Source: Natrinema versiforme (GTDB lineage Archaea; Halobacteriota; Halobacteria; Halobacteriales; Natrialbaceae). Taken from it: 64,000 bases of DNA. The translations under genes were made by a program, and so were the position numbers. The stretch is from contig NZ_CP040330.1 in assembly GCF_005576615.1 (NCBI RefSeq), positions 2,604,001 to 2,668,000 on the forward strand, in the 5' to 3' direction. Numbering within the stretch: position 1 is the stretch's first letter; each line of letters begins with the position of its first letter. Shown one piece after another: positions 10,198 through 18,992 of this stretch. Below the pieces are notes generated by a model, which saw only the letters and a program-made list of their open reading frames with translations, was not told the DNA's origin and did no database searches.

Positions 10198-10205
10198 TCT
10201 TATGA
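10198..10205 (+). promoter_or_regulatory. TATA-like box of pan
   Basis: TCTTATGA ends 22 nt before the ATG at 10228. Other AT-rich stretches at 10130-10185 could serve the divergent winged-helix gene. Confidence 0.4.
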
Positions 10206-10227
10206 ACCAGTACCTAAAGGACGGGTG

Positions 10228-11445
10228 ATGAGCGACACCGTGGACGACGTCGACCTCCCATATGATGAGGACGAGGCGTCCCAACAGGAGAAAATCCAGG
10301 CGCTCGAGGAACGGCTGGAGATCCTCGAGGCGCAAAACGAGGAGATGCGCGACAAGCTCCTCGACGCCAACGCCGAGAACAACAAGTACCAGCAGAAACT
10401 CGAGCGACTCACACACGAGAACAAGAAACTCAAGCAGTCGCCGCTGTTCGTCGCCACCGTCCAAGAGGTCACGGACGAGGGCGTCATTATCAAACAGCAC
10501 GGGAACAATCAGGAGGCGCTGACCGAAGTCACCGACGAGATGCGCGAGGACATCGAACCCGACGCGCGGGTCGCGGTCAACAACTCGCTGTCTATCGTCA
10601 AGCCCCTCTCGAACGAAACCGACGTCCGCGCTCGCGTGATGGAAGTCACCGAGAGCCCGGAGGTCAGCTACGAGGACATCGGCGGGCTCGAAGAGCAGAT
10701 GCAAGAGGTCCGCGAGACCGTCGAGATGCCCCTCGAGAAGCCCGAGATGTTCGACGACGTGGGCATCGACCCGCCCAGCGGCGTCCTGCTCTACGGGCCG
10801 CCGGGCACCGGCAAAACGATGCTCGCCAAGGCCGTCGCCAACCAGACCGACGCCACCTTCATCAAGATGGCCGGCTCGGAACTGGTCCACAAGTTCATCG
10901 GCGAGGGGGCAAAGCTCGTCCGCGACCTCTTCGATGTCGCCCGCGAGCACGAACCCGCAGTGATCTTCATCGACGAGATCGACGCCATCGCGGCCAAGCG
11001 GACCGAGTCCAAGACCTCCGGCGACGCCGAGGTCCAGCGGACCATGATGCAACTCCTCTCGGAGATGGACGGCTTCGAGGAGCGCGGCGAGATCCGCATC
11101 ATCGCCGCCACCAACCGCTTCGACATGCTCGACCGCGCCATCCTTCGACCCGGCCGGTTCGACCGCCTGATCGAAGTGCCAAAGCCCAACGCCGAGGGCC
11201 GCGAGATCATCTTCGAGATCCACACCCGCGGGATGAACGTCGCCGACGACGTCGAATTCGCTGAACTGGCCGAAGAGGCCGACAACGCCTCCGGTGCCGA
11301 CATCAAAGCGGTCTGTACCGAGGCCGGCATGTTCGCCATCCGCGACGACCGCACCGAGATCCGGATGGAGGACTTCCGCAACGCGTGGGACAAGGTCCAA
11401 GCCGAATCCGACGAGACGGAAGACGTCTCGAAAACCTTCGCCTAA
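10228..11445 (+). CDS. pan: Proteasome-activating nucleotidase (PAN)
   Basis: A hexameric AAA+ ATPase that unfolds proteins and feeds them to the 20S proteasome, 405 residues from the ATG at 10228 (a GTG lies just upstream). An N-terminal coiled coil (about residues 20-70) precedes an OB-like domain. The AAA+ core follows: Walker A GPPGTGKT near residue 190, Walker B VIFIDEID and the second region of homology RPGRFDRLIEVP. The C-terminus ends KTFA, so the classical HbYX gate-opening motif (hydrophobic-Tyr-X) is present only in a Phe-containing form. Haloarchaea often have two PANs; this window shows one. Confidence 0.96.
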   Translation: MSDTVDDVDLPYDEDEASQQEKIQALEERLEILEAQNEEMRDKLLDANAENNKYQQKLERLTHENKKLKQSPLFVATVQEVTDEGVIIKQHGNNQEALTEVTDEMREDIEPDARVAVNNSLSIVKPLSNETDVRARVMEVTESPEVSYEDIGGLEEQMQEVRETVEMPLEKPEMFDDVGIDPPSGVLLYGPPGTGKTMLAKAVANQTDATFIKMAGSELVHKFIGEGAKLVRDLFDVAREHEPAVIFIDEIDAIAAKRTESKTSGDAEVQRTMMQLLSEMDGFEERGEIRIIAATNRFDMLDRAILRPGRFDRLIEVPKPNAEGREIIFEIHTRGMNVADDVEFAELAEEADNASGADIKAVCTEAGMFAIRDDRTEIRMEDFRNAWDKVQAESDETEDVSKTFA

Positions 11446-11589
11446 CACCCCGGCTCGAGGTCGACGTCAGTTCGTTATTTCGTCTTTCGTTCGCTCGAGC
11501 GACGGCATCGCTGGTTGTGAGTCGCAGTTCGAACCGACCACCGCGAGTTCTAGCAGGCTTGAACGATGGTCACAGCGCAGACGACCGCG

Positions 11590-11991
11590 CTACGCGCCCA
11601 GCGTGGGAGAGCCACGATACGTCGCGTCGCCGAAGCCGAGCAGCGGGAAGAAGAGGAATCCCAGGAACCACAGCCCGAGAGTGAACCCGATCCCGTAGCC
11701 GAACGCGTTCGAAACGCCGGCGAACAGTTTGTAGGTAGCGTAAATATTCACGATGGGAACGAACATGACGAGGACCCACCACCACTCGTTGTTCCCGATT
11801 TTGAACATGATGTACCAGTTGTAGATGGGGATGATCGCCGCCCAGCCGGGTTGATTGGCTTTACTGAAGGTCTTCCATGCGCCTGCGATGTAGGACACGA
11901 CAAACAGCAATCCGATGATCATCGTGAGGCCGCCGCCGGCTTCGCCGCCACCTTGTTGCAGCACGGCGGTTGTAATATCCAAATATGACAT
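11590..11991 (-). CDS. Multi-pass membrane protein (DUF5684-like)
   Basis: A 133-residue membrane protein starting at the ATG at 11991 (MSYLDITTAVLQQGGGEAGG). Four hydrophobic stretches are visible: MIIGLLFVVSYIAGAW, WAAIIPIYNWYIMFKI, WWWVLVMFVPIVNIYATYKL and GIGFTLGLWFLGFLFFPLLG. The motif GWAAIIPIYNWYIMFKI, followed by a Trp-rich turn and IVNIYATYKL, is typical of a small family I recall as DUF5684, sometimes annotated as signal-peptidase-I-like. No Ser-Lys catalytic dyad is visible, so peptidase activity is not supported. A longer reading frame upstream is judged spurious. Confidence 0.8.
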   Translation of the reverse strand: MSYLDITTAVLQQGGGEAGGGLTMIIGLLFVVSYIAGAWKTFSKANQPGWAAIIPIYNWYIMFKIGNNEWWWVLVMFVPIVNIYATYKLFAGVSNAFGYGIGFTLGLWFLGFLFFPLLGFGDATYRGSPTLGA

Positions 11992-12314
11992 CACACCGCT
12001 TTCGAACACGTGACTAATAGTCATTCCGACTATATCCGAACCGGCGGTACCGGGTCGCCGTCGACTTGTCGGGAGGATCGGTCGATCACGAGAGGCTGTA
12101 CTACTGCGTAGTCGTAACCGTTCGGAACTCGGACAGGTCTGAGAAAACGGTAGTAGCCACTGAAAGTCACTGCGCACCTGATCGCCGGACAGCGTTGCGA
12201 TCAGTGTGCAAATCGGGTCAGTGGCTACGATAGCAAACGGTGTGAGAACGTGCCGACGATCGACCGGAGCACAGCGCGAAGCGCCCGTCGGAGGGTCGAC
12301 GTCGCGAGCCGTCG
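11992..12314. other. Intergenic stretch holding repeat copy 1
   Basis: 323 bases without a convincing gene. The downstream half contains the 82-bp structured repeat at 12151-12232. An AT-rich segment near 12013-12022 (minus strand) may be the promoter of the membrane protein gene that starts at 11991. Confidence 0.6.
12151..12232 (+). repeat. 82-bp structured intergenic repeat, copy 1
   Basis: Outer arms GTAGCCACTGA (12153-12163) and TCAGTGGCTAC (12218-12228) are perfect inverted repeats of 11 bp. An inner hairpin has arms CTGATCGC (12178-12185) and GCGATCAG (12197-12204). Between the inner hairpin and the outer 3' arm lies TGTGCAAATCGGG. A second copy of exactly the same length and orientation is at 21554-21635. 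It could be a non-autonomous mobile element or a structured RNA. I do not recognise a named family. Confidence 0.85.
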
Positions 12315-13298
12315 TTAAAACAGGTGGTCGTCTTCCTCGAGCAGGCGGGCGGGGCCGCCGACGTCCCACGTGGTCGTCGAGACGCCGCAGTCGGAGACGG
12401 CTTCCTCGACTTCATCGGCGTGTTCTTCGGTGGTGTTGACGTAGACGCTGGCACCGGTGTCCGTCGAGAAGTAGACGGGGATGTCCTCTTCCTCGCGGAG
12501 TTCGCGGACCTTGTTGAAGACCGCAAGCGTGGCCGGCTGCCAGTAGACCCACCCGGAGGGGCCGGTCATGGTCGTCGCGGCCAGCGACAGCGAGTCGTGT
12601 TCGGCGCGTTCGAACACGCCCTCGAAGTCGTCGTTGCGCAGGGAGTCACGCATCTTCGCGATCTGCTCGTGGATGTGGGCGTTGCGGGCCTGGAACATGT
12701 GGCTGTCGGCGGCCTCGCGGTGGGCGTCGTCGGTGTCCTTGTGGTAGGGGACGAGGCCGACGATGATCTTCAGGTCCTCGTGGAGGTTCGAGGGGATCCG
12801 CTCGGAGCGACAGTCCTCGTCGTTCATCCCGGTGCGGAGATGCGAGAACGCGCCGGTGACCGCCCGCGCGGCCGAGGCCGACCCGACGCGCGCAATCGTC
12901 GAAATTTCCCCTTTCGAGGCGTCGAGTTCGGCCGCCTCGGCCAGCGCCATCGCCGCGGCCGCAAAGCCAGAGGAAGACGACCCCAGTCCGACGTTCGTCG
13001 GGAAGCTGTTCTCGCTCTCGAGGCGGACCGGGTAGACGGTGTGGGCGGCGTCGGACTTCGAGCGGGCCTTCTCGACGACGGCCTCGACCCGTTCGTGGGC
13101 CCGTCCCTCGAGTTCCTCGCCGTCGACGATGAAGGTGTCCTCGTCGTAATCCATCGAGAACTCGACGGTCGTCCGCGTGTGGCTGGGGGCCGTACAGACG
13201 CTGATACTGTCGTGGTACGGAAGCCGCTCGATCTCGTCGCGCATCCCGTGATACTTGACCAGTCCCTGAATGGGGTGGGCCATGGCCGTGGCTTTCAT
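12315..13298 (-). CDS. mvaD: Phosphomevalonate/diphosphomevalonate decarboxylase
   Basis: A GHMP-family enzyme of isoprenoid lipid synthesis, 327 residues from the ATG at 13298. Visible motifs are AHPIQGLVKYHGM at the N-terminus, the phosphate-binding loop PTNVGLGSSSSGFAAAAMAL and FSHLRTGMNDEDCRSERI. Haloarchaeal homologues act on mevalonate 5-phosphate rather than the diphosphate (known for Haloferax), giving isopentenyl phosphate for isopentenyl phosphate kinase. The same substrate is inferred here. The ATG at 13298 is preferred over an upstream in-frame codon because a TATA-like box lies 24 nt before it. It feeds the same pathway as the prenyl synthase at 17824. Confidence 0.92.
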   Translation of the reverse strand: MKATAMAHPIQGLVKYHGMRDEIERLPYHDSISVCTAPSHTRTTVEFSMDYDEDTFIVDGEELEGRAHERVEAVVEKARSKSDAAHTVYPVRLESENSFPTNVGLGSSSSGFAAAAMALAEAAELDASKGEISTIARVGSASAARAVTGAFSHLRTGMNDEDCRSERIPSNLHEDLKIIVGLVPYHKDTDDAHREAADSHMFQARNAHIHEQIAKMRDSLRNDDFEGVFERAEHDSLSLAATTMTGPSGWVYWQPATLAVFNKVRELREEEDIPVYFSTDTGASVYVNTTEEHADEVEEAVSDCGVSTTTWDVGGPARLLEEDDHLF

Positions 13299-13322
13299 AC
13301 CCGGATACGTGGCTGAAGACCG

Positions 13323-13329
13323 CTTAAAC
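13323..13329 (-). promoter_or_regulatory. TATA-like box of mvaD
   Basis: The minus strand reads GTTTAAG and ends 24 nt before the ATG at 13298, which decides that start. Confidence 0.55.
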
Positions 13330-13487
13330 CTCACGGCATCCTATCAGTCCGACGGTTCGAACGTCTCAGCGACGCTCCGGTCCTATATCCGCAGTATATC
13401 GCACTTCTCGTCGATTTCATAAACGGTCTGATCGATCGTCCGCGGCGAACTCCCGGATCGGCGTTCTCACTTCCGACGCCGCGCGAC

Positions 13488-14111
13488 CTATTTTCGCTCG
13501 GTCTCGGCATCCGGGTCGGTCCCCATTACCTCCTCGAGCGCGGACAGCCGCTGCTCGAGCGCGCCGATATCCTCCGTCAGGGACGCTCGCACCCGTTCGA
13601 GATCGCTCTCGAGGTCCGACGTGACCGCGTCGAAGGCGGTCGCGACCGTTCGCTCGAGGGCCGCGAGATCGTCCGCGAGCGCGTCGATGTCGGTGTCATC
13701 AACGCGGTCGGGATCATCGTCGCGAACGTCAGCGAGGGAATCGCGGACGGCGGTGAGCTCCGAGCAGAACTCCCGCGTCTCGGACTCGAGACTCGACAGT
13801 CGGGTCTCGAGATCCCGCAGGCGGCGGTCGACGGTATCGAGCCGCGGCTCGAGGTCGTTCTCGATCTCGGCCCGCAGTTCGGCGTGGGCCGCCGTCTGGT
13901 CGTCGAGAGCCGCCCGCAGGGACTCGATGGCGGCCTCGGTCTCCGCGACCCGCTCCGGCGTGGCCGTCCGCTCGAGGTCGAGCGCCCGACGGAGCGCTTC
14001 CCCGTTCGGGCCGTCGTCGGCCTCGAGTTCGGCTATCAGCACGTCGAGCACGCCGATTCTCGACTGTCCCTCCGCACGATCGGCCTCTGTCCGATGAGTC
14101 TCCTCTGTCAT
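13488..14111 (-). CDS. Predicted coiled-coil protein of unknown function
   Basis: 207 residues from the ATG at 14111 (MTEETHRTEADRAEGQ); an in-frame ATG at 14144 is possible. Nearly the whole protein has heptad-like Leu/Ala spacing with Glu, Arg and Asp, as in LRDLETRLSSLESETREF and LEQRLSALEEVMG, so a long coiled coil is predicted. There is no membrane segment, metal motif or enzyme motif. It is divergent from nth. The function is not recognised; such proteins are common single genes in haloarchaea. Confidence 0.75.
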   Translation of the reverse strand: MTEETHRTEADRAEGQSRIGVLDVLIAELEADDGPNGEALRRALDLERTATPERVAETEAAIESLRAALDDQTAAHAELRAEIENDLEPRLDTVDRRLRDLETRLSSLESETREFCSELTAVRDSLADVRDDDPDRVDDTDIDALADDLAALERTVATAFDAVTSDLESDLERVRASLTEDIGALEQRLSALEEVMGTDPDAETERK

Positions 14112-14314
14112 TATCGCTCCTCTCCCGGCGGATCCGTCTTTCATACTACTCGAGTCGGAGATGATAATAGTACTCCTTCCGTGAATTCTGACAGGGAGAT
14201 GTGTCGTGTGATCCGTGTCGCCGGCGTTCGGAAGTGAGGTCCGGTGTTCTGGTGATTCGAACTCCCCACCTCGAACCGAACGGCTCAAATGCGCGCTCTC
14301 GCAACGACTCCTGC

Positions 14315-14998
14315 ATGGGAACCCCGCTCGAGACCCGCGCTGAACAGGCGACGGAGGTTATCGACCGACTCGAGGAAGCGTATCCGGACTCGACGATTTC
14401 GCTGCGGTACTCGAACCGGCTCGAACTCCTGATCGCGGTGATCCTCTCGGCGCAATGTACGGACGAACGGGTGAACAAGGAGACCAAGCACCTCTTCGAG
14501 AAGTACGACGGCGCCGAGGACTACGCCAACGCGCCAGAGGAGGAACTCGCGGAGGATCTGAATTCGATCACCTACTACAACAGCAAGGCGGGCTACATCA
14601 AGAGTTCCTGTAAGACGATCCTCGAGGACCACGACGGCGAGGTGCCGGACACGATGGACGAGTTGACCGACCTCTCGGGCGTCGGCCGGAAGACGGCGAA
14701 CGTCGTCCTCCAGCACGGCCACGACATCGTCGAGGGAATCGTCGTCGACACGCACGTCCAGCGGCTCTCACAGCGGCTGGGGCTGACCGAGGAGGAGTAT
14801 CCCGAACGGATCGAGCAGGACCTGATCGAGATCGTCCCCGAGGACGACTGGCAGCAGTTCACCCATCTCTGTATCGATCACGGTCGAGCGACCTGTACGG
14901 CCCAGAACCCCGACTGTGCCGACTGCGTGCTGGCGGATATCTGCCCGTCGGCAAAGGGCGACAGCGAGATCGATCTCGCTTCCGACGAACCCTGGTAA
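14315..14998 (+). CDS. nth: Endonuclease III
   Basis: A DNA glycosylase/AP lyase of base excision repair that removes oxidised pyrimidines, 227 residues from the ATG at 14315. The helix-hairpin-helix is LSGVGRKTANVV, with the catalytic Lys in GRKTA. The catalytic Asp is in VVDTHVQRL. The C-terminal iron-sulfur loop has four Cys with the usual C-x6-C-x2-C-x5-C spacing (CTAQNPDCADCVLADIC). Length and order are normal for the family. An in-frame extension upstream lacks family features and is left out. Confidence 0.96.
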   Translation: MGTPLETRAEQATEVIDRLEEAYPDSTISLRYSNRLELLIAVILSAQCTDERVNKETKHLFEKYDGAEDYANAPEEELAEDLNSITYYNSKAGYIKSSCKTILEDHDGEVPDTMDELTDLSGVGRKTANVVLQHGHDIVEGIVVDTHVQRLSQRLGLTEEEYPERIEQDLIEIVPEDDWQQFTHLCIDHGRATCTAQNPDCADCVLADICPSAKGDSEIDLASDEPW

Positions 14999-15099
14999 GA
15001 CGCGGCTAAACGGCCAGTTGCTGCAATACAGCTGCCACGCCGACTCTCGCAAGCCCAACGCCTTTTCAGCGACCGCGGGTAGCCACAATCGGGATCACT

Positions 15100-15360
15100 A
15101 TGTCTGACAACACTGACGAGCGCGACACCACCGGCAAGGACGAACACGGGCGGGACGTCCAGCTCGCGAAAGAGGAGACCGATCCCGAGGAGGCCCAGGA
15201 CGAGGAGGGGCTCACCGAGGAAGAGAAGGAAGCTCGCGAGCGCCAAGACGAGGAACAGCGCCGGCAGGACATCGAACAGCAATCGGTCGACCGGGAAGAC
15301 GACGCCCTCGAGAACGAGAATCCGGACCACCACCGCGACGAGGAGCCATACAACGGATAG
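15100..15360 (+). CDS. Small, very hydrophilic conserved protein
   Basis: An 86-residue protein of unknown function made almost only of charged and polar residues (Glu, Asp, Arg, Gln, Lys). It begins MSDNTDERDTTGKDEHGRD and has runs such as LTEEEKEARERQDEEQRR. It is probably helical or disordered. The base composition is coding-like, with a strong third-position GC bias. It stands about 100 nt downstream of nth and is probably transcribed separately. Confidence 0.65.
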   Translation: MSDNTDERDTTGKDEHGRDVQLAKEETDPEEAQDEEGLTEEEKEARERQDEEQRRQDIEQQSVDREDDALENENPDHHRDEEPYNG

Positions 15361-15468
15361 GCGGGCACAGTCGAACCGGGCCGGCTGGACCAGACCCGGT
15401 CCCAGTCCCGCTCGCCGACCAGCGGCCGATACCGCCGTTTTCGCGCTCTCTTCTGCCGACTCCGTGAG

Positions 15469-16266
15469 TCACTTGTTCGGAACGACCAGCGTCGAGAGCG
15501 TCCCGGCAGCGGAGACGGTCACCGCGGAGTCGACGGTGACCGGATTGATCGATCGCCCGTCGACGACGAGCGTCACGTCGCACGCCTCGCGTTCGACGGT
15601 GAACGTCAGTTCGTCGGTCGGCAGCACCCACTGTCGGGTCTGGGTGACGAAGGGACCGATCGGCGCGACCGCCACCGCGTCGACGGCCCGCGAGAGCTGG
15701 GGCGCGTCGACCGCGCTCGCGTAGCCGTGACTCCCCGCCGGCGTCGCCGCGACGACGCCGTCGGCGCGAAAGGTCGCCACGGACCCGCCCCGGTCCCGGA
15801 CGCCGTACTCCGAGATCCGAGCGGGTTCGTCTGTGATGAGCGTCACGTCGAACAGCGCACGCACTCGAGTCGCGGTCGCCGCTGTCTCGTCACGTGTCGA
15901 CTCGAGGGCAACGCCGAGAACGGTCCGCTCGCGACTGCGAGCACGGCCGTCGAGGACGGCCTCGAGCGCATCCGAAAGGCGATCGCGGTCGACCGACTCG
16001 ATCCCGGAAACGGAACCGACCGGCAGAACGGGACCGTCGACATCGGCGCGAGCGACCGCCGACAGGGCCGGTTCGCCGGCCGTCACCACCACCGACGGCT
16101 CCGCCGCGAGCACGTCCTCGAGCCCGCCGTCGACGATCGTCACGTCGGCGTCGGCAGCGGCGAGCACCGACTCGAGGTCGTCGTCGATTTCGATGGCGCC
16201 GCTCCCGTCTGCCTCGCCGACGACGCCGACCACGGGCGAATCGCCCGCGCTCCACGCGGCATCCAT
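15469..16266 (-). CDS. NAD kinase-like protein lacking the GGDGT motif
   Basis: 265 residues from the ATG at 16266, supported by a TATA-like box 24 nt upstream. The C-terminal half matches the NAD kinase beta-sandwich: DGVVAATPAGSHGYASAVDA corresponds to the family loop DG-STPTGS-Y, and VAPIGPF and LVVDGRS also fit. The N-terminal half should carry GGDGT, which binds ATP and is catalytic. The equivalent place reads VVVTAGEPALSAVA. It may be an inactive paralogue, a regulator or a kinase with altered chemistry. A canonical NAD kinase would be expected elsewhere in the genome. Confidence 0.75.
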   Translation of the reverse strand: MDAAWSAGDSPVVGVVGEADGSGAIEIDDDLESVLAAADADVTIVDGGLEDVLAAEPSVVVTAGEPALSAVARADVDGPVLPVGSVSGIESVDRDRLSDALEAVLDGRARSRERTVLGVALESTRDETAATATRVRALFDVTLITDEPARISEYGVRDRGGSVATFRADGVVAATPAGSHGYASAVDAPQLSRAVDAVAVAPIGPFVTQTRQWVLPTDELTFTVEREACDVTLVVDGRSINPVTVDSAVTVSAAGTLSTLVVPNK

Positions 16267-16290
16267 GGCCGTCAGTTCACACGGGCCGCT

Positions 16291-16298
16291 CAAAAGCG
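16291..16298 (-). promoter_or_regulatory. TATA-like box of the NAD kinase-like gene
   Basis: The minus strand reads CGCTTTTG and ends 24 nt before the ATG at 16266, which supports that start over the longer frame. Confidence 0.5.
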
Positions 16299-16374
16299 TA
16301 CGGTTGTCGGTCGCAGACTGCACGCCGGCGGTCGGCTGCAGTCACCGCGGTCGCCCCGGGCCCCACGGGCGCGA

Positions 16375-17685
16375 TCACTCGTCGTAGGGCCAATCGCCGG
16401 TGATCCGCATCCCTTCGGCGAGATCTTGGGACTCGAGGTCGGCCGCGATATCGGCGGTGTCCCTGTGATCGACCGTCACCTCGCTCTCGGCGAGTGCGAC
16501 GACGTATTCAGTCAGGAGGATCGCCTGTTCGCGCAGGGTTCGGGGCTCGAGTTTCTCGATGGTGTCGGCGGCGGTGTGGCCCCAGCCCCGTCCCGGCCCG
16601 TCCGAGATCGATTTGACGTGACAGCCCGGAACGCCCCGTTCGACGAACGACCAGTGGTCGCTGTGGGGGCCGACCTTCGGGACCGTCCCGATCGGGTGAT
16701 CGTACCGGTCGGCCACGTCGTTCGCGACCTCCTGCAGCGCGTCAAAGCCCTGCGTGACGATCGAGAGCGTCCGATCGCGGACGACGCCGTCGTTGTTGAC
16801 GACCGCCTTGATCGTCTCGCGGTCCGTCTGCTCGGCGTATCGCGCGGAGCCGACGAGGCCGACCTCTTCCGCGCCGAAGCCGACGAACTCGATGCGGGTC
16901 TCGAGGTCGTCCTCGCGCGCCGCGAGGGCGTTCGCGAGTTCGACGATCATCGCGGTTCCGGCGCCGTTGTCCATCGCACCCTCGGCGATATCGTGGGCGT
17001 CGACGTGGCTCGTCACGAGCACGCGCTCGTCGGTGTCGGGGCCGAGTTCGGCGCGCACGTTCTGGCTCTCCGCAGGGTGGATGTCGGCCTCGACGGAGAC
17101 TGTGATCGATTCCCCGTCGAACCGCCGGGCCAGCCGCGCGCCGACCTCGTTCGAGACGCCGAGTGCCGGAATCGCGCCGACCGGGTCCGCGTCGGTCCCC
17201 ACGCTACCGGTCGGCGGCAGACAGCCCTCGACGTGGTTTCGGTACACGAACCCGACGGCGCCGTTCTCGACGGCGTGGTAGTACTTCTCCCGCCGGTGGA
17301 CGTACCGATCGTAGTAGTCGGGGCTGTCGCTGCGGACCATGACGATCGCGTCCTCGACATCGGTCTCCGCGAAGTCCTCGGGCATGCCGTAGCCGAGATC
17401 GATCAGCGGCGCGACGACGCGCTCGTCGGGACTGCGCGGCAGGGCGATACACTCCTGTGTGGTGTCGCCGGCCGTAATCGCGCTGTCGCCACGGGTCCAG
17501 CCCTGTATCTCGAAGGGCTCGAGGCGGGCGTTTCGCGCGCCGGCGTCGGCCAGCGCGTCCCGGGTCAGTTCGGCGGCCTCGCGTTCGCCGTCGCTGCCGG
17601 CCATCCGGTTCCCGACATCGACGAGGTCCTCGAGGTGGGTCCAGCCGATGTCGCTCTCGAAAACGGATCCGATCCAAGCGCTCAT
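16375..17685 (-). CDS. M28-family zinc aminopeptidase with PA-type domain
   Basis: 436 residues from the ATG at 17685 (MSAWIGSVFESDIGW). It is a metallo-aminopeptidase of the M28 type. Zinc ligands are visible in order: His/Asp in TSHVDAHDIAEGAMDNGAGT, the Glu-Glu pair in GFGAEEVGLVGSA, Asp in VVNNDGV and the last His in RGWGHTAADT. A middle insertion (about residues 90-190, with LIDLGYGMPEDFAETDVEDA) fits a protease-associated domain. No signal peptide is seen, so it is probably cytoplasmic. It is divergent from the prenyl synthase gene. Confidence 0.9.
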   Translation of the reverse strand: MSAWIGSVFESDIGWTHLEDLVDVGNRMAGSDGEREAAELTRDALADAGARNARLEPFEIQGWTRGDSAITAGDTTQECIALPRSPDERVVAPLIDLGYGMPEDFAETDVEDAIVMVRSDSPDYYDRYVHRREKYYHAVENGAVGFVYRNHVEGCLPPTGSVGTDADPVGAIPALGVSNEVGARLARRFDGESITVSVEADIHPAESQNVRAELGPDTDERVLVTSHVDAHDIAEGAMDNGAGTAMIVELANALAAREDDLETRIEFVGFGAEEVGLVGSARYAEQTDRETIKAVVNNDGVVRDRTLSIVTQGFDALQEVANDVADRYDHPIGTVPKVGPHSDHWSFVERGVPGCHVKSISDGPGRGWGHTAADTIEKLEPRTLREQAILLTEYVVALAESEVTVDHRDTADIAADLESQDLAEGMRITGDWPYDE

Positions 17686-17792
17686 GGCTGGAGTGACACA
17701 CGGCGGCCGGGTAACTGTATCGCTCGCTGGATTCTGACCGCCGACTGTGGTATGTGGATTGACACCACTCGTTGACACGACAAACTACGAAT

Positions 17793-17800
17793 CTTTTTTA
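17793..17800 (+). promoter_or_regulatory. TATA-like box of the prenyl synthase gene
   Basis: CTTTTTTA ends 23 nt before the ATG at 17824, consistent with a leaderless transcript. Confidence 0.55.
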
Positions 17801-17823
17801 CGCCGCTCCCTCTCGGGGTCGGT

Positions 17824-18888
17824 ATGCGGGAGACGCTTGCCGACTGGCGGCCGGCCATCGATGAGGCGATCGCCGATCTGGTCCCACGCGAGATCGACGC
17901 CGACTACCTCGAGTCCTTCTTCGGCCCCCCGACCTACGAGTACGACCCCACCGGCATCCAGCGCGCGCTGGCGACGCCGCTGTGGGATCTCCTCGACCGA
18001 GGCGGGAAGCGGTGGCGTGCGGTACTCTTTCTCGTCTTCGTCGAGGGATTCGGCGAGGACCCGGCCGAGTACCTGCCCTACGCCTGTATTCCGGAGATAC
18101 TGCACAACGGGACGATCATCGTCGACGACGTCGAAGACGGGGCGACGATTCGGCGCGGCGAGCCCGCGCTCCACCGCGTCTACGGGCGCGACATCGCACT
18201 CAACGCCGGCAACGCGATGTACTTCCTGCCGCTGAAGGTCCTCACGCAGGATCCCGCCGACCTCCCGGCGGACCGGCGGCTGGCCGCCTACGAGATGCTC
18301 ATGCACGAACTGAACCGCACCCATCTCGGCCAGGGGATGGACATCTGCTGGCACAACGAACGCGAGGTTCGGATCAGTACTGACCAGTACCTCGAGATGT
18401 GTGCGTGCAAGACCGGCTGTCTCGGCCGAATCGTCGCTCGCCTCGCCGCGATCATCACCGACCAACCGCCCGAGGTCGAGGCAGCCGTCGCCGAATACGC
18501 CGAACTGACCGCGGTCGCCTTCCAGATCGGCGACGACATCTTGGACATCGAGCACTCGCTCGGCCGAGCCGGCGAGTTCGGCAAGGAGTTCGGCAACGAC
18601 ATCCGCGAGGGCAAGAAGACGCTCATGGTCATCCACGCCATGCAAACGAGCGACCCCGACCGCGTCCGTCGGCTGCAGTCGATCCTCGAGGCCGAGGACA
18701 ACACCGACGACGAAATCCTCGAGGCCCTTTCGATCCTCGAGGACGCGGGCAGCATCGAGTACGCCCGCGAGCGCGCCCTCGAGTTGGCCGCCGACGCGCG
18801 GGCGGCGATCGACGACGTAGACTTCGACGCGGAGACGACCCAAAAGCTCGAGGAGTTCACCGAATTCGTCATCGAGCGCGACGAGTAG
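17824..18888 (+). CDS. Polyprenyl (geranylgeranyl/farnesyl) diphosphate synthase
   Basis: 354 residues. It is a trans-prenyltransferase that condenses isopentenyl diphosphate to C15-C20 chains for archaeal ether lipids. The first Asp-rich motif is IIVDDVEDG (DDxxD) and the second is QIGDDILDIE. GGKRWRA and the KT-containing segment EGKKTLMV are also present. Product length cannot be set from motifs alone, but geranylgeranyl diphosphate is the usual haloarchaeal product. It belongs with mvaD at 12315 in isoprenoid synthesis but is not in an operon with it. Confidence 0.93.
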   Translation: MRETLADWRPAIDEAIADLVPREIDADYLESFFGPPTYEYDPTGIQRALATPLWDLLDRGGKRWRAVLFLVFVEGFGEDPAEYLPYACIPEILHNGTIIVDDVEDGATIRRGEPALHRVYGRDIALNAGNAMYFLPLKVLTQDPADLPADRRLAAYEMLMHELNRTHLGQGMDICWHNEREVRISTDQYLEMCACKTGCLGRIVARLAAIITDQPPEVEAAVAEYAELTAVAFQIGDDILDIEHSLGRAGEFGKEFGNDIREGKKTLMVIHAMQTSDPDRVRRLQSILEAEDNTDDEILEALSILEDAGSIEYARERALELAADARAAIDDVDFDAETTQKLEEFTEFVIERDE

Positions 18889-18992
18889 CGAACCGACGCG
18901 CCCGCCGAGTCTCCGTTTTTCACTGTCTCGAGACTATCACTGGATCCGACGAGTAGGGCCAGATACTACACCCTCGACGTGGAACGCCGAGT

